DNA from: Treponemataceae bacterium
GTDB taxonomy: Bacteria; Spirochaetota; Spirochaetia; Treponematales; Treponemataceae
Direction: 5' to 3'
Assembly: GCA_024402495.1 (NCBI GenBank)
Contig: JAKSTR010000017.1
Coordinates: 1 to 43,230 of the forward strand
DNA: 43,230 nucleotides
In this document: positions 25,135 through 31,743 of the stretch, piece by piece
Position numbering within the stretch: the stretch's first letter is position 1
Layout: every line of letters starts with the position of its first letter
The notes under the pieces: generated by a model
The model's input: the letters and a program-made list of their open reading frames with translations, nothing else
Told to the model about the DNA's origin: nothing
Databases searched by the model: none
Translations under genes and position numbers: made by a program

Positions 25135-26865
25135 ATGAAAAGTGTGTTTTGCCACAGTAACAATAAAAAGACTCTCCGGGTAAAGGTGGGTCTTTTTTTG
25201 TTTTTGGCTGTTTGTGGCGCAGCATTGTTTTGCAGCTGTAATCAAAAATCTTCAGCAATTTCTTTTTCTCTTGCAATGGATGAAGCCGACGCTTATATAA
25301 AAGCCGGTCAAATTAAAGAAGCCGATTCTATTTTGAAAAGTGTTTCGCGCAACGCAAGTTCTATAAGCGAATATTTGTCGCTTTATAAGCGCTATGTGCG
25401 GATGAACAATAATTCGGACGCAGGAAAAATAATAAAAAAAGCCTATGCAAAATACAGTGACCGGCCGGAAGTTGGAGCAATTTACGCACATTTTTTGCTG
25501 AACCATAATCAACTGGAACAGGCGTTAAAAATTGCAAAAAATCTTGAAGGCACTCGCTATGGTTCAATTTTAACCGAAATAAAGCTGCGTCAGGCAAAAA
25601 TTGACAACGATTATCTGAAGCGCGAGTTTGTGCCGAGCTTTACGGATGCAGCCTACGCTACCGGCAACGACGCGTATTTGCGCAATGCGGCAATTATTGA
25701 AGCCTATAACGGTTTTATTGATGCGGCGATGGCTTTGCACCCGGTTGTGCCCATGTTCAACGAGAACAAGTATTTTTGGGCAACAATTGCTTATGATGCA
25801 GGCAATTACACACAAACTTACATCGATTTGTCTGCGATGCCGGATTCGGCAGAAATTATGCTGCTGCGCGCTGATGCGGCTTTGTACCTGAACGAGCAGG
25901 AAACGGCATATTCAATGTGGCAAAAATCTTTGGAGTTTGACAGCAGGTTTTCGCCTGTGCCGTATTATAACCTTGCATATTTTGCCGAAAACGCCGGTAA
26001 CTTTGGCGAGCGCGGGAGAAATCTGGTTACGCTTGTAAAATATTTTCCTTCTTACGTGCCGGGTCTTGCAAGTTACGGCAGATACGCTTTTGCAACCATG
26101 CACACGCCGCAGGAAGATTCTATTACGCGTGCCGTACGCAATGCCGGTTTTAAATCTTTGCGCATGGAAGAATTAGACGATTTTCCGGTTGTGCCGGTAG
26201 AAGATGCCGTTGCAAGAATGAATGTTGCGATTGACGATGATGAAAACAGCGCGCTGTTAATTGAACGTTCCAAACTGGAATGGCAGAATTCCCAGAAAAG
26301 TAATGACGAACGTTTGATAGATGTTTGGCTTTTGCTGGAACAGCATCCTGATAATGACGAGCTGAATGATTATGCGGTTTGGCTTTTGTGCGTGCTGCAT
26401 CGCTATGACGATGCTAAAGCCTTGTTTGACAAAAACTTAAGAGTAAAATACGGTTCTGATAATTACAAAGAAAACGCAGCGTTAATGTCTGAAACCGAAT
26501 GTGAGTTTGCGGCTTTTTTAAGCACAATCAATGTGCCAAGCGAAGATTTGCCGAACTATGATCAGGCGCTGAGTTTTTACAAAATGCTGCTTGACCGTCA
26601 TGTTCAAAGTGTGCCGGTTTTAATGAATTACGGTTCAATACAGCAGGTTTTGAACAATTACAGCACTGCAATGGACACTTATAACAAGGCTTTGCGTCTT
26701 TCTCAAGACCCCAAAATTAAGGCAGAATTGCAGTACCGCATGGGCAATATTTACACGGCCCAAAAAGATTATAAAAATGCAATGCTTTGTCTTTCATATG
26801 CGTTGTCGCTAAACCCAGACCACGCAAAAGCACGGCTTTTATACAAAAGATTGGAAGGTTACTGA
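25135..26865 (+). CDS. TPR-repeat lipoprotein
   Basis: 576 residues. The ATG at 25135 has AGGGG four bases upstream and lies seven bases after nusB. The long N-terminus ends in a lipobox-like ALFCS before Cys35, so lipidation is likely, though the lipobox is not ideal. Helical repeats cover the protein, with the clearest TPR units at the C-terminus (YGSIQQVLNNYSTAMDTYNKALRLS, YRMGNIYTAQKDYKNAMLCLSYALSLNPDHAKA). Such proteins are scaffolds for envelope complexes; the partner is unknown. It closes the alaS-isomerase-nusB run and is followed by a strong terminator shared with groES. Confidence 0.8.
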   Translation: MKSVFCHSNNKKTLRVKVGLFLFLAVCGAALFCSCNQKSSAISFSLAMDEADAYIKAGQIKEADSILKSVSRNASSISEYLSLYKRYVRMNNNSDAGKIIKKAYAKYSDRPEVGAIYAHFLLNHNQLEQALKIAKNLEGTRYGSILTEIKLRQAKIDNDYLKREFVPSFTDAAYATGNDAYLRNAAIIEAYNGFIDAAMALHPVVPMFNENKYFWATIAYDAGNYTQTYIDLSAMPDSAEIMLLRADAALYLNEQETAYSMWQKSLEFDSRFSPVPYYNLAYFAENAGNFGERGRNLVTLVKYFPSYVPGLASYGRYAFATMHTPQEDSITRAVRNAGFKSLRMEELDDFPVVPVEDAVARMNVAIDDDENSALLIERSKLEWQNSQKSNDERLIDVWLLLEQHPDNDELNDYAVWLLCVLHRYDDAKALFDKNLRVKYGSDNYKENAALMSETECEFAAFLSTINVPSEDLPNYDQALSFYKMLLDRHVQSVPVLMNYGSIQQVLNNYSTAMDTYNKALRLSQDPKIKAELQYRMGNIYTAQKDYKNAMLCLSYALSLNPDHAKARLLYKRLEGY

Positions 26866-26878
26866 TAACCTGAATATA

Positions 26879-26914
26879 AACAAAGCCCCGGTAATTGCTT
26901 ACCGGGGCTTTGTT
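26879..26914. terminator. Bidirectional terminator between the TPR gene and groES
   Basis: A perfect 16-bp GC-rich stem (26879-26894 with 26899-26914) with a TTGC loop. It has A-rich and T-rich flanks suitable for both converging genes. Confidence 0.85.
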
Positions 26915-26945
26915 GTGTCAAATTGATACAATAAAATTTTAAATA

Positions 26946-27212
26946 CTATTCTATTACAGCAATTACATCAGCTGCTTTCAAAATCAAGTGGTCTTCGCCG
27001 TCAATTTTAACCTGTGTACCGGCATATTTGTCGTACATTACGCGTTCGCCAGCTTTTACTTTAATTTTTTCACTGTCATCGCCAACAGCAATTACAACTG
27101 CTGTCTGTGTTTTTTCCTGTGCTGTATCAGGAATAATAATTCCGCTAGCTGTTTTTGATTCTGTTTTTTCCATTTTTACCAAAATGCGGTCTGCTAAAGG
27201 TTTAACTTTCAT
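26946..27212 (-). CDS. groES: Co-chaperonin GroES
   Basis: 88-residue lid of the GroEL chamber. KVKPLADRILVKMEKTESKTASGIIIPDTAQEKTQ and the C-terminal GERVMYDKYAGTQVKIDGEDHLILKAADVIAVI are typical. The mobile loop that contacts GroEL is at residues 17-30. GGAGG precedes the ATG at 27212; a longer frame upstream is the non-coding leader. groEL is not adjacent, as is usual in Treponema. It has its own promoter and a dyad in the leader. Confidence 0.97.
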   Translation of the reverse strand: MKVKPLADRILVKMEKTESKTASGIIIPDTAQEKTQTAVVIAVGDDSEKIKVKAGERVMYDKYAGTQVKIDGEDHLILKAADVIAVIE

Positions 27213-27256
27213 AGATTTCCTCCGGAAATTGTTCAATTTATTGAGTTTTGTAAAAG

Positions 27257-27326
27257 AAAGTGCAAAACACAAGGCACTTTTTAACGCTCTACAAATAATA
27301 TACGAATTTAGACGCCCAATCGTCAA
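27257..27326 (-). promoter_or_regulatory. groES promoter and leader dyad (not CIRCE)
   Basis: On the minus strand TTGACG (27321-27326), 18 bases, TATATT (27297-27302). About 10-35 bases after the predicted transcript start lies AAAGTGC (27274-27280), 10 bases, GCACTTT (27257-27263). The place is where HrcA's CIRCE element normally sits, but the half-sites differ from TTAGCACTC/GAGTGCTAA. It is a candidate heat-shock operator. Confidence 0.6.
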
Positions 27327-27626
27327 CAAAAAATGCGAAATTTTGAAAAAAATGCCAAAATCTGCATTACAAATTGTGTCAAAAAAACACAGTTTGCCGG
27401 TTTCGTTATTCGGCTGTGTCATTTTTACACAATTCAAAAACCAGCTTTTTACCCAAATAATTCAAATAAATTCAATTTGAAGAACAAAAACGCAGAATAA
27501 AAATATAATTTTTTTTAATTTATTATAACAAAAGAAAATAATTATCTTTATACATTAAATATACTTAAAATATTCCGGCATTTCTACTTTTTCTGTATAA
27601 AATATTTTTTTGTAATTTTTAAAAAG

Positions 27627-27643
27627 TTGGCACGCTTTTTGCT
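27627..27643 (+). promoter_or_regulatory. Sigma-54 (-24/-12) promoter of the sigma factor gene
   Basis: TTGGCACG (27627-27634), four bases, TTGCT (27639-27643). This matches the RpoN consensus YTGGCACG-N4-TTGCW at every defined position, with the invariant GG and GC dinucleotides ten bases apart. The predicted start, about 12 bases downstream near 27654, gives a short leader with the ribosome binding site at 27670-27674. The 140 bases upstream are extremely AT-rich and would bend easily; no clear activator-binding dyad was found. Confidence 0.85.
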
Positions 27644-27679
27644 AAATAATAAGTGTCAAATACAATTTTGGAGGCCGTT

Positions 27680-28537
27680 ATGACAGGCGATGTAAAATTA
27701 GCAAAAACTCAGGACGAAACCCTTTCGATTTATTTGAAACAAGTTGGAAAAATGCCACTTTTAAGCCGCGAAGAAGAAACAGAAATTGCCATTAAAGCGG
27801 CAAACGGCGACAAGGCTGCAAAAGAACGCCTTATAACTGCAAACTTACGCTTTGTAATCAGCGTTGCAAACAAATACAAATATTACAATTTTGACCTGCT
27901 TGATTTGATTGAAGAAGGCAACATGGGCTTGATGGAAGCCGTTGAACGCTTTCAGCCGGAAAAAGGCTTTAAATTCATTTCTTACGCCGTTTGGTGGATT
28001 CGTAAAGCAGTTCTTAAATATATTTCTGACAACATGTACGACATTTATTTGCCAAGCAACCGCCAGAACGATTTGCGCAATATCAGCCAGCTTGCCCGGG
28101 AAAGCGAAGCAAACTGCACAACCGAGGACAGTATCCGCGATTTTGCGCAGGAACTTGGGCTTGAAGAAAATATTGTACGCGAACTGATTTTTATTTCGCA
28201 GGGCGCGGTATCGCTTGACGCGGCAATTGCAGACGGCAGCGATGCTGCAAGTTTTGGCGACCTTGTTGAAGATACCCAGAACGAAACACCGGAAGAAGCC
28301 GCCGTTGGTTCTTGCCTGATTGACGATGTTGAAAAAGTATTGGGCAGCCTCAGCACCCGCGAAGCCGATATTCTGCGCTACCGCTACGGTCTGAACGGCA
28401 AAAAGCCTCTTGCCCTTAAAGAAATCGGTTTAAAAATGAACCTCAGCAAAGAACGTGTTCGCCAGATTGAACACAAGGCAATTCAAATGATTAAAAGCCC
28501 GGCATACAGCCAGAATCTTGAAGCCTACGTTGCCTAA
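27680..28537 (+). CDS. Alternative sigma factor of the sigma-70 family (RpoS/RpoD-like)
   Basis: 285 residues. The ATG at 27680 has GGAGG five bases upstream; an in-frame GTG at 27653 lies at the predicted transcript start. Region 1.2 (LSIYLKQVGKMPLLSREEETEIA), region 2 (LITANLRFVISVANKYKYY, LLDLIEEGNMGLMEAVERFQPEKGFKFISYAVWWIRKAV), region 3 and region 4.2 (LALKEIGLKMNLSKERVRQIEHKAIQMIK) are complete, and the long region 1.1 and non-conserved region of RpoD are missing. This points to a group-2 factor. In region 2.4 the residues equivalent to E. coli Gln437 and Thr440 are Lys109 and Leu112, so its -10 preference may differ. It diverges from groES and is driven by a sigma-54 promoter. Its stop overlaps the recG stop on the other strand. 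Confidence 0.88.
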   Translation: MTGDVKLAKTQDETLSIYLKQVGKMPLLSREEETEIAIKAANGDKAAKERLITANLRFVISVANKYKYYNFDLLDLIEEGNMGLMEAVERFQPEKGFKFISYAVWWIRKAVLKYISDNMYDIYLPSNRQNDLRNISQLARESEANCTTEDSIRDFAQELGLEENIVRELIFISQGAVSLDAAIADGSDAASFGDLVEDTQNETPEEAAVGSCLIDDVEKVLGSLSTREADILRYRYGLNGKKPLALKEIGLKMNLSKERVRQIEHKAIQMIKSPAYSQNLEAYVA

Positions 28538-30804
28538 ATTATCTGGTTTTGCTGGCGCAGCTGGTTGAAAGCTTCGGCGCGGGCAATTTGCATGATTTTT
28601 GCGTCGCGTATCGGGTCTGCAATTGAAAGGCTTAAATACCCCGACTGCTGAATGCCCAAAACTTCGCCCGGTCCGCGCAATTTTAAGTCCTGTTCGGCAA
28701 TATAAAAACCGTCGTTGCTTTCGTACAGGGCTTTTAATCTTTCTTTGCCGCTTTCGCTTAAATTTTTGGAATAAATTAAAAAACAGTGCGACTGCAAATT
28801 ACTGCGCCCGACTCGTCCGCGCAGCTGGTGCAGGGCGGCAAGTCCGAAACGTTCCGCGTGTTCAATAACCATGCAGGTTGCATTGGGCACGTCAACGCCA
28901 ACTTCTACAACGCTTGTGGCAACCAGAATATTTATTTTGCCGTTCTTAAAATCGTCCATAATTTCGCGCTGCCGGGTTTCTTCAATTTTTGAATGAATGA
29001 GCGCAACCTTATATTCCGGGAAAATTTTTTCCTGCAAAAATACGGACATTTCTTCGGCAGATTTTAAACCGTTGCCGAAACCAAGCTCTTCGTCAGTTTC
29101 GCCCTGTTCAATTAGCGGATAGACAAAATAGCACTGCCGCCCGTTTGCAAGTTCGGCACGTACAAAATTGTGAACGTTTATTTCGCTGCCCTGCCGCGTA
29201 AGGTGCGTTTTTATGGGCAGCCTGCCCTGAGGCATGCTTTTTATAATCGAAACGTCCAAATCGCCAAATACCGAAAGTGCAAGACTTTGCGGAATCGGCG
29301 TTGCCGACATCATTAAAAGGTTCGGCACTATGCTTTGGGGAATTTCATTTTCAAAAAACTTGTCTTTGGATTTTTCTTCAACTTTCGCCAGATCTGCAAA
29401 ATCGCATTTTATCTGGGCATCGCCGCTGTTCGCAACGTATTTCCGCCCCTTTTCCAGAATCGCATTGCGCTGCAAAACACCAAACCGGTGCTGTTCGTCA
29501 ATAATTGCAAGGCGCAAATCGTGGTACTGCACGTTATGCGAAAAAAGCGCGTGCGTGCCGATGACAATATCAATATTTCCGTTTTTCAGCTGTTCCAGAA
29601 GCTGGCTGCGTCCGCTGGCTTTTATGTTTCCGGTTAAAAATGCAAGTGAAACATTTGCCGGTTCAAGCATTTTTGCCGCGTTTTCCGCGTGCTGACGCGC
29701 CAGTAATTCGGTGGGTGCCAGAATTGCAGCCTGACCGCCATAGTCGCAGACACGGAGGCTTGCAAAAAAAGCAACCAGCGTTTTACCGCTGCCTACGTCG
29801 CCCTGTAAAAGCCTCGCCATAGAATAAGTTTTGTTGGGCAAATAAGAACAGTCGATGTCGTAGTTTATGTCTACAATGCTTTTTTTCTGGTCGGCGGTAA
29901 GTTCAAAAGGCAGCCTCCTGAACAGAATTTTCTGGCGCGGCGAAAGTTCTGCAAAAAACTGTTCGTCCGTAAATTGAATGCTTTGTCTGTTCAGCGCTTC
30001 TGCCGCGCCGGGGTTTTGTAAAGTTTCAGTTTTGGCACTTTGCAAAATGCCGCTGGTTGTGTCAAACGCGCTTTCATCCGGCAGTTTTCCACGGTGCTTT
30101 AGCGAACGCAATGCAATCTGGGTTTGAAAAAGATATAGTTCTTCAAAAATCAGACTGTTTCGCGCATATTCTGCCTGTTCAATTGTTGACGGCAGGTGAA
30201 TGGCGTGCAGGCACTGGTTTTTGTTAAGCAGTTTCTGGCGCTGAATGACTTCTTCTGGAATTTCGTTCTGTATGCCTTTGCCGTACTGTTTTAGCGCCTG
30301 CTTTACGGCTTTGCGCACGGCGTTTTGCGTTAAGCCTGCGGTAAGTGAATAAACGGCAAGTACCGACTGGTTTTTGAAAAATTCGCCTTCGTCAACGGTT
30401 TTTAGCGCTTCGGCTTCAAAACTGGTGGACTGCAATTTGCCGTATTTTACGCTGAATGCGCCGTTTAGCCGTATTTTGCAGCCAACCGGCAAAGATTTTT
30501 CCATAAAAGGGCGGTTAAAGCACACAAGTTCTGCCTGCGCGCTTTGGTCTTGTACGATTATTTTAAGGGTGCGCATTTTGCCGTAGCCAAACCATTCGTG
30601 GGCGGTTACGGTTGCGATTGTGTTTATTTTATTTTTTGCAAATTCGCTTAGCGGTACAAACTGGGTGCGGTCGTCGTAGGAGCGCGGCCAATATGATAAA
30701 AGGTCTGCAACGGTGAAAATACCCAGATGCGCAAAAAGTTTGGCGCTTGCTTCGCCAATGCCCTGCAGCTGGGTTACAGGAATTGCAATTTCGTTTAATT
30801 TCAT
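28534..30804 (-). CDS. recG: ATP-dependent DNA helicase RecG
   Basis: Branch-migration helicase that rescues stalled forks; 756 residues, longer than the roughly 690 usual. The N-terminal wedge/OB domain (VTQLQGIGEASAKLFAHLGIFTVADLLSYWPRSYDDR) is followed by helicase motifs: Walker A LLQGDVGSGKT, TELLARQH, DEXH box AIIDEQHRFGVLQR, MMSATPIPQSLAL, and motif VI GLAALHQLRGRVGRS. Two extra segments lie before the Q-motif region (FDTTSGILQSAKTETL and beyond) and between DEXH and SATP (about 45 residues, KGRKYVANSGDAQIK and beyond). No ribosome binding site is visible; TTGCAA, 17 bases, TAAAAA lies just upstream. Gene ends overlap the sigma gene tail to tail by three bases. Confidence 0.95.
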   Translation of the reverse strand: MKLNEIAIPVTQLQGIGEASAKLFAHLGIFTVADLLSYWPRSYDDRTQFVPLSEFAKNKINTIATVTAHEWFGYGKMRTLKIIVQDQSAQAELVCFNRPFMEKSLPVGCKIRLNGAFSVKYGKLQSTSFEAEALKTVDEGEFFKNQSVLAVYSLTAGLTQNAVRKAVKQALKQYGKGIQNEIPEEVIQRQKLLNKNQCLHAIHLPSTIEQAEYARNSLIFEELYLFQTQIALRSLKHRGKLPDESAFDTTSGILQSAKTETLQNPGAAEALNRQSIQFTDEQFFAELSPRQKILFRRLPFELTADQKKSIVDINYDIDCSYLPNKTYSMARLLQGDVGSGKTLVAFFASLRVCDYGGQAAILAPTELLARQHAENAAKMLEPANVSLAFLTGNIKASGRSQLLEQLKNGNIDIVIGTHALFSHNVQYHDLRLAIIDEQHRFGVLQRNAILEKGRKYVANSGDAQIKCDFADLAKVEEKSKDKFFENEIPQSIVPNLLMMSATPIPQSLALSVFGDLDVSIIKSMPQGRLPIKTHLTRQGSEINVHNFVRAELANGRQCYFVYPLIEQGETDEELGFGNGLKSAEEMSVFLQEKIFPEYKVALIHSKIEETRQREIMDDFKNGKINILVATSVVEVGVDVPNATCMVIEHAERFGLAALHQLRGRVGRSNLQSHCFLIYSKNLSESGKERLKALYESNDGFYIAEQDLKLRGPGEVLGIQQSGYLSLSIADPIRDAKIMQIARAEAFNQLRQQNQII

Positions 30805-30841
30805 ATTTTTTTATCGGTTTTTTGCGCTGATTGCAACAAAT

Positions 30842-30907
30842 AAAAAAAGCTGAAGCCTTGCCGCGCTTTATATTGCATTCTGCGTCGCAAACAGGTTCAG
30901 CTTTTTT
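30842..30907 (-). terminator. Terminator of the YggT gene
   Basis: AAAAAAGCTGAA (30843-30854) pairs with TTCAGCTTTTTT (30896-30907), extended by CC/GG pairs after a bulge. The T-tract lies on the minus-strand 3' side. It lies between the YggT gene and recG, so recG has its own promoter. Confidence 0.8.
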
Positions 30908-30933
30908 AACGTTCCGGTATTTTTGCGGAAAAA

Positions 30934-31524
30934 TTATATTGGCAGGGCGCTTAAGCCGCCGCAAATTATGCCGAACAGAATGTTTCCTGCAAAAATTATC
31001 ACTACGCAGGCTGCAATGCCAATAATCAGCGTGGTCTGGTATTTTATAAAGCGGTTCGGCGCGAATTTTTTCGTTATTCCGTAAAGCATCGGGCTTAAAA
31101 AATTGTCCAGGCTCGAAAAAAACGGCGAACTGTTCAGGCTGTCAATAAAGGTTACAATCAGGCGTATTACCAGAATTAAAACAAAAATCTGCAAAAGTGA
31201 ATGTGCCAGAGACCAGCAGATTGAAACCAGTGCGCTTAAAATCATGCCGATAGAAATGCGCTGTCCGTTGGCAAGGCGCTGCAAAAATGAAGAAGCCAGT
31301 GCCAGAACGCCGATTGCCAGCGCCGGTGAAAAATCCAGATTGCCGAAACGCAGGAATCTTATTCTGCGGAAAAGGTTAAGGAACGGATCGCAAAGATTTG
31401 AAAGAAACTGACCGGCTTTGGAATACTGCGCCGACGGAAACCAGGTTATCATTACGCGCACAAATACCAGAAGTGCGTAGGCTGTTACAAGGCTGGAAAG
31501 TGTTCTTAAAAGGGCTGAAAGCAT
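30934..31524 (-). CDS. YggT-family membrane protein
   Basis: 196 residues with two YggT repeats: residues 1-80 (VTAYALLVFVRVMITWFP, then SNLCDPFLNLFRRI) and residues 100-180 (LLQIFVLILVIRLIVTFID, then LDNFLSPMLYGITKKFAP). Each repeat has two membrane segments flanking the conserved FLxP-type loop. YggT proteins are inner-membrane proteins of poorly known role, linked to division site or osmotic functions. AGGAGA precedes the ATG. It is downstream of dnaE but separated from it by 219 bases with repeats and hairpins, so it is probably transcribed separately. Confidence 0.88.
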   Translation of the reverse strand: MLSALLRTLSSLVTAYALLVFVRVMITWFPSAQYSKAGQFLSNLCDPFLNLFRRIRFLRFGNLDFSPALAIGVLALASSFLQRLANGQRISIGMILSALVSICWSLAHSLLQIFVLILVIRLIVTFIDSLNSSPFFSSLDNFLSPMLYGITKKFAPNRFIKYQTTLIIGIAACVVIIFAGNILFGIICGGLSALPI

Positions 31525-31555
31525 AAATTCTCCTGTTGGTTCTATTAGTTTTGTT

Positions 31556-31655
31556 TTTATTCGTGCGGAGGGTTTAATACGTAAAAAGGGGTATTAAACC
31601 CGACTGCAACTACTTATTAAGAACAACATACCTCGCTGCTTGCGGCGAGGTTGTT
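31556..31655. repeat. Intergenic repeat copy 2 with two hairpins
   Basis: The first 25 bases repeat 9389-9413 with one mismatch. Here the repeat is completed to a palindrome: GGGTTTAATAC (31570-31580) pairs with 31591-31601. A second stem, AACAAC..CCTCGC (31622-31636) with GCGAGGTTGTT (31645-31655), follows. Either may serve as terminator for dnaE on the minus strand, although neither has a strong T-tract there. Confidence 0.5.
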
Positions 31656-31743
31656 GATTGGTTCTGACAGTACAAAACCTGCTGGCGCGTTTTATGCTTT
31701 TGTTTTTGCATTTGCAGAAAAGCAGAAATAGCGCCAAGTTTTT

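Noticed and set aside
27257..27280. CIRCE element before groES
   Set aside because: The half-sites are AAAGTGC/GCACTTT, not TTAGCACTC/GAGTGCTAA; kept only as an unnamed dyad.
27213..27437. N-terminal extension of groES
   Set aside because: The region holds the promoter, dyad and ribosome binding site; GroES is normally 85-100 residues.
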